DNA of 64,000 bases, taken from positions 2,020,991 to 2,084,990 of the forward strand of contig CAJNOP010000014.1 of assembly GCA_905250075.1 (NCBI GenBank). The letters run 5' to 3'. Positions 27,737-41,600 of the stretch are shown here, piece after piece. The notes beneath the pieces are model-generated. The model was not told the DNA's origin and searched no databases. It saw nothing but the letters and a program-made list of their open reading frames with translations. Both the position numbers and the translations under genes were made by a program. Source of the stretch: Rotaria sp. Silwood1. Its lineage: Eukaryota > Rotifera > Eurotatoria > Philodinida > Philodinidae. Numbering within the stretch: the stretch's first letter is position 1; every line of letters begins with the position of its first letter.

Positions 27737-30700
27737 CTTTATTTTTTTCTTTTCTTATTTTCTTTTCTAGAAGAACGAATAATAACTGAAGAAGAATTTG
27801 AAAATGCAATAATTATTTTAGAATATTATACAGCTGAAAAAATTCGTTCATATCTTAAACAAAAATCATGTGAAGATGAAGATATTGTATGTGATATATG
27901 TTTATTACCAGATGCTGATGATGGAAATGAAATGGTTTTTTGTGAACGTTGTAATGCTTGTGTACATCAAAATTGTTATGGAATAACTGTTGTACCTAAT
28001 GGTACATGGCTTTGTAAATCATGTTCAATTTTAAGACGACCTGCTTGTCTACTTTGTCCAAAGTAAAAATTATTTTTTTTCAAATAAAAAAAATTATTTT
28101 TTTTTTTTTGCTTTTGATAATATTAGACTTGGTGGTCCAATGAAATGTACACCAAGTGGAACAATTTGGTGTCATTTAACATGTGCACTTTGGTTACCAG
28201 AATTAAAATTTGCTGATTATATAAAAATGGTAAGAAATAATATTGAAGAAAAATTTTTAATTAATGATTTATTTTTTTTTTTGTAGGAACCAATATTAAA
28301 TTTAGATAAAATTCCACATGCACGTTGGACTCTTCGTTGTGTTGTTTGTTCAACATCAGAAGGTGCTTGTGTACAATGTGCACATAAAAATTGTCGTACA
28401 CCATTTCATGTATGTTTTAATAAATTATTCATAAAAAAATGATTGAACTTAAGAGGAAAAAACTCTTAAATGTTTAGCAATTTTAAATAATTAAAAAAAA
28501 AATAGAATATCTAATTTTCATTATTGATGAAATCAATATTTACTCTCAGATCTGGGCAATTCATTGATATGTACACAAGAAAGATAATCTTAGGATTTAT
28601 ATTTGACTGTCGCATACATATTTAATTAGACATATTTAACAGAGAAGTTCCAGCGACTTAGTTAACTTTCAAAATCTACTTCTTTTAATGAGATTCTTCG
28701 ATATGAACGGTTTGTACTACGTGTTAAACATATTGAAATCTACATGTCATTAGATACTCATTTCGAAAAAAAAGAAAACAAACTCAATTGCATACATTAT
28801 TTCCCGAAGATCTATGAATTACTTTACTTGATATAATTTTTCAAGAATATGTTTTAACATTTATGTAAATTAATTTTGATAATAAATTTCTATATTTAGG
28901 TCACTTGTGGACTTTCAGCTGGTTATTTTCTTGATGTTCAACAAACATCATCTGATAGAACAACATCATCACCTTCGCAATTTAATGCTTATTGTCTTAA
29001 ACATTCTCAAGAAGCACGACAACGTTCTGAACCAGATTCATCAACAGTATCTCTATCAAATCAAAATACTGAAGATGATTCTTCATGTTTATCTTCAATA
29101 ATTCCATTAACAGTTTATCATCGTCAAAAACTTAAAATTGATGAATGGTTATTAAAATCTTATGAAAATTTTCATACATTTATTTCATTATCTCATTTAA
29201 ATGATGAATGTCCACAAGATTATAATGAAGATATATCAACAAAAATTTATAATTATTGGAAAGAAAAAAGAATTTCAAATAAAAATCTTCCTTTAATTAA
29301 ACGTATTGATGTTGTACTTGAACAACGTGAAAATGCTGAATTACTTATTGCACAAATAAATAATTGTCTTAAAATACGAAATAAAATTCGTCAGGTAAAT
29401 TTAATTAGAAATATATTCTTCTTACAAGAAAACATCGTCGAACTTGAATATTACTTTTGACTTCCGGACTCGATGTATATGATATTGAAAAAAAGAAATA
29501 CCAAAGGGATAATATCTTCTAGACTTTTCATAAATGTTAATCGTGCATTATTCCCATGTCGAGTCTGAAAATATCATGCCACAGGTAAAACTTCATTTTA
29601 TATGGTATATCACGTATGAGCAAAATTACCAGGTGATGAATTAATAACTATTATTATTAATAATAATGATGAACAAAATAATATTACATATCGTGTGTAA
29701 TAAATTAGTCAATAAAATAAAACTACATGATATTGTTCATTAACGCATAGATTCAAATGCTATTAAGATAAACATTTATGATGAGCACAGAAAAACAAAG
29801 TTCAAACTTATTGGGTTGGTACATATAAAATTAGAAAGATTTATTCATTAGGAACATAACAGTTAGAAAATGTCAAACGACAAATGAAATTCTATATTCT
29901 TGAAACATTGTTATAAACTGTCTCGTCAGAATTATAAACACAATCTTATTAAAAAGATGTGAATAAGAACAATTGAGATCGGTTGTTATGATTGTAATCA
30001 TTTATTTTTTCAAAACAAACATAGGCCTACATGTAAAGGTATAAGTCGATGCGTTAATCATCAGATGAAAAGTTTCGATAAATTTTGGAGAGAAAACAAT
30101 CGTAGAAAACTTATTCACAAAAAAAAAACAAATGTTAAAATCTCTAGAAACTAATTTAAGATGTAATGGTTGAAATATTAAGAAACTATTTAGGACAAGA
30201 GCAACAGCACGATTGAATTGCTTAAGCTTTGTCAATGAGTAAATCGATTAGTCTACATCTCTTTGAAAGTTTCAGGTCAAATGAATGTTTTCTTCGTGAT
30301 ATAATGAATTTCTAAAAACATGAGACTATTGAGTCTTTCATACAATATAAATCATTTTTGAAGATTTGATATCTCGTGAAGGAAACATTGTTTTGAGATA
30401 AATTCTATAGAACATTCGGATTAGAAGTAGGCCCATCTACGAGTAAAATTTCAGCTGAAAACGTCATCATTCGATTGCTATCTATGTACTGTGCTATAGG
30501 CTAAAGTTTCAGTACAACGGTTATAATGCTATAGCAAAGGTCTATGTGACCTTATGCTTTTTGAAGTCTTTAATATCTCAATGGAGTATAACTTTTGCAT
30601 GAAGCTCAAACTTAACAGTGATTTTCAAGTAGTCATGAAGACTTTCTCGTTAATATATAACAGTCTATTTTTATTTTTATTTTCTTCTTTTCTGATTCCA

Positions 30701-31275
30701 CCTCCTCAAAAGAATGTAATATACTGAAAAGTATAAAATAAATATTTTATAATAATTAACATAATTAGTAAAATCTACGTCAAAACTGCATTAAAATTAA
30801 AAATTTGTTTTTTTTTTGTTTTTTTATTTAGCTTCAAAATTATTGTAAATCAAAATTATATAATTCAACTTCAACATTTAATCAACGTCTTGAAAATTTA
30901 AAATTATCATTTTCAAATAAAATTCAAAATAAAAAAACATCCTATTATTATAAATTAATTGAAGATTCAAAACGTTGTATTATTGCATTAGAAACAACAT
31001 ATCGTGATGGTTTAGAATTAAATACAACATATCTTGTTGGTAAAACATTAGATGGAGAAACTATGTTATTACCAAAACAACTTATGGAACAAGCTAATGT
31101 TATAACAATAAATGAAAATAATACTATAGAAGACGAACAAACAGATGAAAAATATTTGGATATATCTTATGAAAAAGAAGATAATGATAAACAAACATCA
31201 GTAAAAGAGATTCTAAAAGCATCATATGTATCTGAAGGAAATGTTGTTCGATGTGTAACAGGATCTTTTGATTAA
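24720..31275 (+). CDS. JADE-family PHD-finger protein (HBO1 complex scaffold)
   Basis: Eight exons (24720-24851, 24906-25267, 27588-27697, 27771-28062, 28127-28229, 28287-28409, 28900-29394, 30832-31275) join in frame to about 686 residues. JADE proteins are nuclear scaffolds of the HBO1/KAT7 histone acetyltransferase complex and read the H3 tail. Seen: an N-terminal motif SYWTVIDRQAEWYKLTIPV corresponding to the JADE segment before the PHD block. A PHD finger at about residues 242-292 follows (VCDICLLPDADDGNEMVFC, VHQNCYG, GTWLCKSC). Next come a C2HC knuckle (ACLLCP) and an extended PHD (CHLTCALWLPE, CVVCSTSEGACVQC, NCRTPFHVTCG, YCLKH). All zinc ligands appear to be present. The C-terminal half is charged. 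Intron 2 (2.3 kb) contains a foldback, and a run of about 26 T lies in intron 3. It could also be called BRPF/AF10-like, but the N-terminus and order favour JADE. Confidence 0.9.
26817..27180. repeat. diverged foldback in JADE intron 2
   Basis: AGTCTAGAATAGTTTGTTTT at the left pairs with the reverse complement of AAAACAAATCGTTCTAGACT at the right. Inner parts pair less well. The right half, reverse-complemented, also resembles the palindrome at 12995-13665 (GTGGTTC..CTC, GAAAAACTGATTTTCGA, CTTGAAAATTTGC). I therefore place it in the same family. Confidence 0.5.
27709..27736 (+). repeat. poly-T tract in JADE intron 3
   Basis: An almost uninterrupted run of T directly after the donor of a 73-bp intron (27698-27770). 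Such a run is prone to slippage and to sequencing error. Confidence 0.9.
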
Positions 31276-31989
31276 AAAGAAAAAAACAATAAGTTTTTTT
31301 TTTTGTTTTTCTTCTTTTCTTCTATTTTTGTAGAGAAAAAAAGTTCTTTCAATTATCTGTTTTCTTTTTTTTTTGTGTTACTGTTGTTATACTATAAATA
31401 AAATTAAAAAAAAAAGAGTAGAAGTTACTTTGCATTTCTATTCATCTATAAATGATCTGAGTCGGAAAAGAAAGACGTCACTGATGACGACAGCTTATCA
31501 CTTCATCTTACTTTTTTTCTTTTTTTTGCTTTTTCTTATTAACACCACTTCCTCTTCTCATTCTAACATATTATAAAGTAGAGAAAAAAAAAAGAATATA
31601 TAAAGACAAAAAGCTCGGTAGGAAAAGTATTAGTATTGAGTCTTGATGTCAAACATCTTGCGTTGAATTCACACAAAAAAAATATGGAAACCAAGGAAAA
31701 GAAAAAGATGAGAAAAAGGAGCGATGGAAAGGAGAAAAAAAAGGAGACGACAAACGAGTGGAATGAACTTCCATAGAAAAAAAAGAGCTTCCTTGCTTGC
31801 TGTTTTTCTTCCTCATTCTTTCTCGTTTCTCGATAAGTGAAGGAGTAATATAGCCATCATCATTTTTACGCGTTGTCATTATATCAGTTTTTCTTTTTTT
31901 TTTTTTTTTTTACTTTTCTATACTCATTGTTTTTCTACATTTATAAATAAATAATTTTGTAGGTATTGCAACAATAACGATTCATAAGA
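31276..31989 (+). promoter_or_regulatory. JADE 3' end and probable calsyntenin 5' region
   Basis: No gene lies in these 714 bp. AATAAAA near 31396 may end the JADE transcript. Around 31468 a CRE-like GACGTCAC occurs, and AATATATAAAG near 31595 is TATA-like. A purine-rich stretch at 31680-31800 follows, and an acceptor-like TTTTGTAG ends at 31962, 28 bases before the calsyntenin ATG. The promoter reading is inference. Confidence 0.35.
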
Positions 31990-34900
31990 ATGTTGTGGTC
32001 AATCGTTTTTGTTCTTATGATTGGTATGATCAAATTGTTTTAATGTTAATTAATCATAATTCTTTTTATTTTTATTTTTATTTTTGTTTAGTATTATTTA
32101 ATACAAAAGCAATAGCAATAGAAACAAAAATAATTAAAACAAAATCGAATTTATTTGATCCCATTCTTTCATCAAATACATATATTGGTCATATCAAAGA
32201 AAATGAACGTACAGTTGAAATTCAACCTAGTTTATATGCATCTGATGCTGATCCATCAAATATTCTAAATGGTTTATTATTATTTGAATAATTAATTTTT
32301 TTTTTCAAATAAAAAAAAAACTTTTTTTTTTTTTTGTTAGGTCAAATTTGTGGTTATGAATTATCATCACATAAACATGATGATATTGTTGATGAAACAT
32401 CAGAAAATATACCATTTATAGTTGAATTAATCAATAAACAACCTATTATTCAAGTTAAAACAAATATAAATAAACTTGATTGTGAAATAAAACAATCTTA
32501 TCGTTTATTTATACGTGCTTATGATTGTGCAAATAATAATGAACGTCGTTATTCGGAAAGGTAAATTTATTTTTCAAAATAACCAACAAAAAAATAAATA
32601 ATATGAAAAAGAAACAAAAAAAATTATTTTTTCTTTTTTTCTTTAGATCATCATTAATTATTATAATTGATGATATTAATGAATTTGCACCGATATTTAC
32701 ACATAAGAATTATTTATTTAAATTACATCAAGATGAAAATTGTTTATCATGTCGTGTAAGTAGAAAAAGAAAAAAATTAGAGTAATAATAATAATAAAAG
32801 TTTCTATTTTTTTTTATTTTGTATTTTCTTTTACAGGTTGAAGCAACTGATGATGATTGTTCAAATATGAATAATCGTGTATGTGGTTATCAAATACAAA
32901 CACCTAATGTTCCATTTTCTATTGATTCAAACGGTTCAATATCTATTACAACACCTTTAATAAATAATACATATGAATTTGATGTTGTTGCTATTGATTG
33001 TTATTCATCATCATTAGATAATAATGCAAAAAATATTAGTGAACCTGCAAAAGTTACTATCACAGTAATTAAATCATGTAAACCAACAATAACAGGTATA
33101 GAAGATTTTTTTTTTTTATTATTATAGAATTATCTAACATTGAACACACATATAAGATGCGTTATGTTAATTCTAATGAACCATTTGAGATTTATTCGAG
33201 TTTTCTATCTTGAGAATTCAATGGAAAAGAAGAAGAAGAAGTAATGATTATTTCCGATTACTATTGTATAATAATAATACTTCATATAAAATCTTTTTTA
33301 AACGAAAAGAAAAAGAAATCAAATTGATTAGTAAATTACCTAGTACAAGCTCGCTATGCTTGATTATTGGTTCTAATATCCATTTTCATAAAAATTTAAT
33401 TTAACATAAGAATGGCTTTTTTTTTCTTTTTCTACCTTAGTAAGACTTTAATCCAGATGAATTTTTATATTAATTATCAAACAAAACAAGAAAAAAGCTT
33501 AATAACAGATTTCTCATAATACTTTTCTCAGGCGAATAATAAATTATATAGTTAGAAAAAAATTTACATCAATGAAAAAAAAAAGAAATGTCGTCGTTCG
33601 ACTGTATCGTAGTCATCATAAGTATTTAAAAGTAGGAAAACTTATATGAACGTACTCAATTAAATATAAAGATGAAGGTCAATAGTTTTCTTCGATATTT
33701 TACGAATGAAGACAATTATTTTGAATAACATCCTTTCATTTTATTACGCTTTTGAACTAGACAAAAAAAAAAAAAATTATTCATTAATTGTTTTTTTTCT
33801 ATTTGAATTTTCTCAGACAAAAAATTTTCTTTATTCAAAATATGAGTTCAGTCAGTCGAATAATTTCTTGTTTCTTAACAATTCTATGTCATGAACATAG
33901 TAGTCATTTCTCGTTTAGTAAAAATTTTATTTTTGAACGTCATCAACTCAATTATTACTGAGTTCCGGTCTTATCAAGAAGTAAATTATTTTTTTCTTCT
34001 GGACTAAATGTCCAGAGTTCAACAAAGAACTCTAAAAAAAAATTTCTATGATATTAGTTGAAATATAACACTCAATAATGAATTATTGGCAAATCCATAA
34101 GACACTTAGCTTTTAGAATTATAAAGTCAAAAGATATAATTGTTACTATTGAATATCATTCATGATAATTCACTTCTTTCTTAAGGACTACTCTTATAGA
34201 AAATCTAATTTTACGAATAGACATCGAAGATTTTAATGTAGCAAAAATTTTCTTTCTCAGAGTATGTATGACTTTTTTGTAAAATGACTAAATTTTAACA
34301 AACACTTATTGGAAGAAATGTCGACTCTACGATCATATTTTTCGAGAAACTTTTCTATTTTTTTTTGAATTTTTTACTTTTTGAGAATATTACTTGGTTT
34401 TATGTCTATCCTTGAGCACGACAGATGGTGCTACTTTATACCATCTGTGACATGATTTTTAAAAATGTATTTAAGTATGTCATAAAAATACAATTTAAAT
34501 ATGTCTTTTTTATCTTATATATGAATGAAGACATACATCTTCTAATTTATTCTATCATTTTTCTCAGAACATACTTATGAAATGGAAAAATTGAAACTTC
34601 TCGCAAACTTTCTTCCGACCAGAATTGAAGCCACTTCAACTTTTATAACTCTTGCAGTGACAAAATTATACGGATTCTCTCGAAAGTCATAAATAAACCG
34701 AAATTTTGGTATACTTTGCCGAATCGAGCTGAAGTTTTTATCAGATATGTTTCTCACTAGAAAAGATTTAGCGCATATTTATACAAAAAATAATATGTAT
34801 CGTACTTTGCAACACATTTTGAAAATATGATTCGAATTTAATCTTTCGTACATCTGTCATTTCTTCGTCAGAAAGGAATAATTAATACTTTTCAATCTTC

Positions 34901-37900
34901 GTACAGAACTTTGATATATATTCTTAAAGTTCAAAGCAATCAGATCTTAAGACTTAGTCATAGGAAATTCGTTTGATCTCGATGATCAATCGATCCCTTG
35001 ACATATTCTCAACAAATAAATGATCGAGAAATAACCTAGAAAAACAAAACATACCAAAAACCTATAAGCTTATCATGTCCAATTAAATTGATTATAATAT
35101 AACTGTGCATGCGCAAAACAAAATGGTGAATGATTAATTAGTAGACAGACCCTGACACATTCATAATACGAGACATTCTTATTGTATACACGTTTCCATG
35201 CTAGAGCCTGCGACACATAAATGTGACACGTTTTATTTTAGTGTATATTCATAATGAAATATACATACGCAAATTTTCCTACCTTCAACTACTTGTGGCG
35301 GTAGAGATTTAGTAAGATGAAAACTTTTACTCCGTACGGTATTTGTGATGTATAGTACTAATATCGGTTTCAAAATATAAGGCAGGTCGTTGTTTCTTGA
35401 ATAACTTTTGATAGGAAGAAGATAGAGACCTGCGGTTTTCAGCGTTCGATAGCCAAGACTCAGTAGCATCTATCATCAAGTAAGATCTCTTCTCAGGTGA
35501 CCTCTCAAAAGTGGTTTTTCAGAGGATCTCTGAAAAACTACGCGGAATTTCCAAAAATTGCCCTATAAACCTACTGACTTCTCTACATATTCTTAATCAA
35601 CCGCAAAACACGAATCGATTCATATAAGTATCGAAGGATTTCGAAGACAATTTTTTCGACGAGTACTCTACCGCAAGGGGTATCTTAAAAAAATGAAGTT
35701 GATGAAAATGCTGTTTTTATTGTTTAACAACTCATTATTTCGCGTTCTAACGTCATTTTACAAACTTCGAAATCGTTTTGAACTATCCAGGTGACTTTTT
35801 GACCCATTTTAGTTCTTGAGGTACCCCTTGCGGTAGGGTGCTCGTGGAAAAAAAAATGTCTTCGAAATCCTTCGATACTTATATGGATCGATTCGTCTTT
35901 TTCGGTTGATTAAGAATATGTAGACAAGTCAGTAGGTTTATAGGGCACTTTTTGGAAATTCCGCGTAGTTTTCCAGAGACCCTCTGAAAAACCACTTTTG
36001 AGAGTTCACCTGAGAAGAGATATTGCTTGATAAAAGATGCTCCTGAGTCTTGGCTATCGAACGCTGAAAACCGCAGGTCCCTATCTTCTTCCTATCAAAA
36101 GTTATTCAAGAAACAATCACCTGCCTTATATTTTGCAACGTATAATAGTCAAAAAATATATAAGATCAATATGTTTTTTTTCTCTGATACTTCAGAGATG
36201 GACAATGTGAAAAAAGTTTCTGAAAAACCAAACATGATAATTTTCAAGTCTCAGAAAATGGTGTGAAAATTAGTTTCTAAGAGCATCATCTTAAAGAGTA
36301 CGAAATTCGAAAGAAAATAAGGAGTTACAACATATTCTACAATTTGTCCTTGAAAAGTTGTAAACATAAAATATAAGAAAGCTGTGTTTTTCAGAAGTTC
36401 GATGATAAATTTCACTTTGTAATGTTTGCAACTTTTTAAGGAACATTCATTGAAAATACAGCAATCCCTCATTTTATTCACAATGTTATGCTCTTCAACA
36501 TAGTACTCTTAAAAATTCTAGAACCGAGTTGAGACTGGACAGTCTTTTTCTGTTCAGTCCAGTTCGACTAGCAAACGGTCGGATGAGTTTTTATAAAAAT
36601 CTAACTTATATTTAGATGATTATCCAACAAAATTAACAATTCATGCTGATCATACACATATATTCGATACTGTACATGTTGATGTTTGTGAAGAAACATG
36701 TGTTGTTGAAAATATTGTTGGTACAGTTATACTTGATAGTAATGGAATAGATAGTGGTTGCAATCTTGAACAATGTTGTAAGTATTGGGGAAAAAAGTCT
36801 TTTGTTTTTTCTTTTGAAGATTTTATTTTATTTTTTTTATTCCAGTATCAATTAATCGTGATTATGTTTTAATACCGAAAGATGTTGATAATAATCAAGC
36901 ACCTCAATCACATTATATGTCATTTGATGATATAAAGCAACCTTCAGTTATTTCTAAAACAGACTTTTCTGGTCAATTTAAAAATGATTTTACTATACAT
37001 ATGTGGATGAAACATGCCGATGAAGAAAATGATGAAAAAGAACATATTTTTTGTAAAACAGATGAAAAATGTGAGAAAATATTTATTTTATTAAAAAAAA
37101 CCATATTTTTTCTTTTATTTTACTATTATTTTCTAGTTAAAAATCGTCATCATATGGCTTTATTTATTCAAGATGATTATTTAAAATTATTAATACGTAA
37201 AGGTCCAATATCAATTAATGATAAAAATGTTTATAAATCAGAATGGACATGGAAATTATCACAAATAAATGATAATCAATGGCATTCATATAAATTATTT
37301 GTTAATTATCCAAATCAAGTATGAGATTCTTAATTTAATTTTATACATATAAACTTCTTTTTTTTTTGGAATTTAAGATTGATTTATATGTTGATGACGA
37401 ATTATTTGTAGTAACAAATGATAATTTTAAAATTATTGAAGATTTTGCATTATCAACTATTGAAGGAACTCAAGATACAATGTTTGTTGTTGGTGCTTGT
37501 TGGCATGGTATGTTAAATTTTATTTTCAATTATTCATTAATATTTTTCTAGTGTAATATACTTTCTGGAAAAAGATAAAAATTGTTATAGCTAATTTAAA
37601 ATTTTTTTTTTTCTTTTGTTCTTTCATCTTTTCAAATGTAATTATCTTAAAATATTCTTCATTTACTTTTATAAGAAAATATCTGTCATACTCTTCATGA
37701 AGAGATATTTTGTCAAAGTCAGCTAGATAATTAATTATTCAATAGAATTATTAAAAAAAAGAAAAAAAGTTTTGAGTAATATAATGACAAGAAAAAAAAA
37801 GAAAACCATTTGTCAATTTAATGATATTCATTAAAAAATAATTACATATCAAAGTTCTATGTCTAGGCATGTAGGAAACATTCGAACTACTCTCTACCTC

Positions 37901-40900
37901 GATGAAAACAATTCTCATCATAATGGAACTATAGAATCATAAAAGTTGTCCGTAAATACGAAGGTCAAACGGAAGAATTTCTCGGCATGATATCAGTAGC
38001 ACAAGTGGAATGTCATCTCTCAATTAGATGATGAAACAGTTGCCACATAAAGAAAAAAAAGAACTGAAGGCTATATGTTTCGATCATTTTTTAGCTTTCT
38101 TCTAATTTTGCACTTTATTACAAAAATTTATTTGATTGTTTTTTTTATCCGTTTGTCACAAAGTAAAGCATTAGCTTATCAAACTAGTTAATGCTGCATA
38201 AGAAAAAAACAATTTTGTCATATCACTAAGTTTAGGTGCATGAATTTAAGTCTCATGAGAAAAAAAAGAAACTTTGTTGACATGTTAAGTCAACCATATT
38301 TGACAGCAATACCTCGAAATCGATTGAATCCTAGAATTATATTAGAAATAAAATTTTCTTGTTTTTGTTTTTTTTGAAATTTAGGTCGAGCATCTCGAAT
38401 GGTACAACATTTTCATGGTCAATTATCAGGTCTTTCGATTAAACAAAAAGAAGAATTACCACCTTCAGCTTTATGTATTCAAGATTGTCAACAATATCTT
38501 GATATGCCTGATATTCAAATTCAACCAAATATGGTATATAAATTTAAATGATTAAGAAAATAAAAACGAAAGAAAATGATTTGATATTTTTTTTGTTTTT
38601 AGGAATTTTTTAGTAATTCAAATCGATCTATTTGGAATTTACATACTGATTCAAGTGAATTATATGAAGACTTATTAAAACATATTGTTTATCGTAATAC
38701 ATATGAACCAATTGGTCCATCTGGTCAACGAACAATATCTATACAAACAACATATAAATGTTTAGGTGAAAATCATACATATAATTTACCAACATTTATT
38801 CGACGTTTATCAATTGATGAACCAATTCGTCCAACAAATATTGAACTTAAAGGTGATACAAATTTTTTTGTATCAGAACAAATAATTAATCAAGGAATAT
38901 ATTTATTTAAAAATCTATCAATTCATACGGATACTCTAAATAATGATCAAGTTGATATAAATGATTGTAGTATTAATACAACACCTGATTTAACAAATAA
39001 TGAACAATTAATTATACCTGATGATAATTTTCATATAAATAATCTTCAAAAAGATCTTACACAAACTGGTTTATTATTATCAGGTATGTCAATATAGTTG
39101 AATAGTTTAATAGGAATAAATAAAAAGGTTCGAGTCTTATACTCGGCGACATTGCAATTTGATCAGGAATATTAATAAAAAAAAATAAAGATGACTGATC
39201 GATTAAACTCGTCGTCGAATAATAATAATTATATAATTAACTCTGGGGCTTACACTTCTCGTTTCCTATTGTATTGAAATATAGAAGAGGAATACCTGGA
39301 GTACATTTATATTCCTTTTTTTTTTTATTTAGGTTCGGGCTCAATTGATTCTTATCAATATATGCTTCAACATATAGCTTATATATCAAAAATACCTTTG
39401 ACATATAATGATCGAACATTTTCACTTGTTTGTGTTGGAACACATGATCAAACATCAACAAATGAAATTCGTATTCAAGTAAAATGATTTATTTTATTTT
39501 TTTTTTCAACAATTCTTAGTTCTTCTTTTATCTCTCTTAGATTCATATAGAAAAACAAACACCTCCAGCAGCTCCAGTTGCCGCTGCTTTATCGGATACA
39601 TTATTTGTTGATAATGATCAAATTCGAGATACAATATTTGATATTGGAGAAAATTCTCGTCCAGCTAAAAATTTATCAGGTAAATAAGTTTTATTTGTAA
39701 AGAAAAATATTTGATCAGTAATATGCAGATATGCAGTAATAATTAATCTTTTCAGAACACTAAAATTAATAGAAAAGAAAAATTTATCTATTTATACTTA
39801 TTGCCTGATGTTTATAACTAAGCTAAAAGACATACAAAGTGTAAGAAGAATTATTATTGTAGCATGTAATGTTCGTATCGTATTATATTATTATCTATTT
39901 CCTGTTCTCACATGTAGGTTAATATATTATGTTTATGCATCAACAGGTACATAAATTATAGTCAAACAGACAAGAAAAAAATATAGATGCCTTAGAAAAA
40001 CTATAATTGTCACCAATCAATCTTCACTGTACTAACACTGTAAAACAAAACAATACTGATTGAACACAAACAAATATGGACTATATTCACATGGCTAGAG
40101 ACTAAACATTAAGTCTAGAATGAAAGCTGTAAAGAAATGATTCAGAATAGCTCTAGATACATTATAATTCTGACATCGTACGACAGGAGAAGAGCTTTTT
40201 TTTTTTTCTTTTTCCTTCCTCTTCATTCTTGCTTATCATTATCTCTCGGGTTTATACATAGATGAAGACAGGAGAAGAAAAAAAAGCGAGAGAGAAATGA
40301 GTGCAAGTCTATTGTAAAATAATCGAGTATCTGCCTGAGCGTGTTTGCGCTCGCGCATCTCATCGTTGGACAACAATTTTTTTTTCTTCTTCTTCTTCTT
40401 CTTCTATTCGTCATCATCAGAACTTTCCTACGTCAAGCATCTACTCAACTATTATTATTATCATTATTGACGGCAAGCATTCAGTACTATATTATTTCAT
40501 TGTGAACTAAAACATTTTTGTTTCATTGAAAAAAAAAATAATGTTTATTTCACCAACTTTAAGTAAGTTCTTTTTTTTTCGTTTCAAGCAAATAAAAACT
40601 TGATCATTAATATTTTTCAACTATGAATCAGAGAACGTCATACGACAGATGGCACATGACTGTTATAATATATATCTATGAATGTATTGAGTAGAAAACC
40701 AGTTTTTTTTTCTAGTTGCGCATATCCTATTAATTAGTAATTTGATCATCATAACTAACAAAGAGCATCAGCAGGTGATGAACTTTAGCTGCACCTTCTG
40801 TATATACAAGCCCTTTTCTTGTTTGTTATTCGATTGCTGAATTTGCTTTGATAGTGCCCGTGATAGTAATACAAGCAACAAGTAATAATATTGAAAGAAT

Positions 40901-41569
40901 GCTAACTGATTACACAAGCAATAAAAAAGAAATGTAGCTAACGAAAGATAAATAAGCATACATCATAGATTGATCGATAAGTTCATTAGGAAAACTAATA
41001 TTTCTAGTCAGGTGTATTATGCACACATGATTATATCATTGAAATGATAAGATTGATTTCTTTTTTTTTTTCCTTGTAGGTTGGCCTATTCTCGTTGTTA
41101 TCTGTGTATCAGTTGGTTTTGCTAGTATACTTGTTCTTTATCTTGTTGTCCGTATGCGTTCTGGTACTAGACAACCTAGTCCATTAACGGGTACAGGCGA
41201 TGATATACATTCCCAAATGGAATGGGAAGATGATATTGGACTTAATATCATTGTCAATCCATTGGATACAACAAAAGTTAGTTGATTTATTTTTATCTTA
41301 TGTTATAATTTATCTACTTTTTCTTTTCTTCTTCTCTATAGAAACCCGTCCAATCAGTGAATGTTCATAATATAAAAGAGACAATACATCAATATGAAGG
41401 TACAAGTTCTGATGAAGATGAATATGATGAGCATAGTCATAATGAATATTCATCTGATGAAGATGATGATGATGATGATGATGATAATAATCAAATACAT
41501 CAGAAAAAGAATGATCATCAATTAGAATGGGATGATGAAGCTATGGAATACGGACCAAAAAAAGTTTAA
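31990..41569 (+). CDS. CLSTN: calsyntenin
   Basis: Fifteen exons (31990-32023, 32092-32271, 32341-32560, 32647-32755, 32837-33095, 36616-36777, 36846-37070, 37137-37318, 37378-37507, 38385-38533, 38603-39083, 39333-39478, 39541-39679, 41080-41276, 41342-41569) all join in frame to about 946 residues, the usual calsyntenin length. It is a type I membrane protein of the secretory pathway and synapse that docks cargo to kinesin-1. Seen: signal peptide MLWSIVFVLMIV, two cadherin repeats (DADPSN, DDINEFAPIF, VEATDDDCSNMNNR), a LamG domain (NRHHMALFIQDD, NDNQWHSYKLFV, VVGACWHG) and a transmembrane helix (WPILVVICVSVGFASILVLYL). The cytoplasmic tail has both kinesin-light-chain motifs, MEWEDDIGLNIIVNP and LEWDDEAMEYGP, with an acidic D/E run between them. 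The 3.5-kb intron 5 and 1.4-kb intron 13 are unusually long; intron 5 holds two foldbacks. Confidence 0.95.
35371..36135. repeat. 765-bp palindrome in calsyntenin intron 5
   Basis: The arms 35371-35690 and 35818-36135 are inverted copies with few mismatches. The ends are CAAAATATAAGGCAGGT and ACCTGCCTTATATTTTG. Inside, TTCAGCGTTCGATAGCCAAG pairs with CTTGGCTATCGAACGCTGAA, and TACCGCAAGGGGTA pairs with TACCCCTTGCGGTA. The loop of about 127 bp has no ORF. It is the best preserved of the foldbacks and so probably the youngest. I see no transposase. Confidence 0.92.
36205..36530. repeat. foldback element, family shared with 56440-56822 (copy 1)
   Basis: Left-arm landmarks are TTTCTGAAAAACCAAACAT, GAAAATTAGTTTCTAAGAG and TTGAAAAGTTGTAAACAT. 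The reverse complement of the right arm repeats AATTTTTAAGAGTACTAT, AATAAAATGAGG and AAAAAGTTGCAAACAT. The same landmarks occur in the same order at 56440-56822. It lies 70 bp after the larger palindrome in the same intron. Confidence 0.7.
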
Positions 41570-41586
41570 TGATATATAAAAGTAAT

Positions 41587-41600
41587 AATAAAATAAAAAA
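41587..41600 (+). terminator. poly(A) signals of calsyntenin
   Basis: AATAAAATAAAA occurs about 20 bases after the stop codon. It is very close to the stop, so a later hexamer (AATAAAG near 41988) may be the one used. Confidence 0.35.

Noticed and set aside
40223-40510. Frames encoding Arg or Ser runs
   Set aside because: They are translations of a TTC/GAA repeat inside calsyntenin intron 13.
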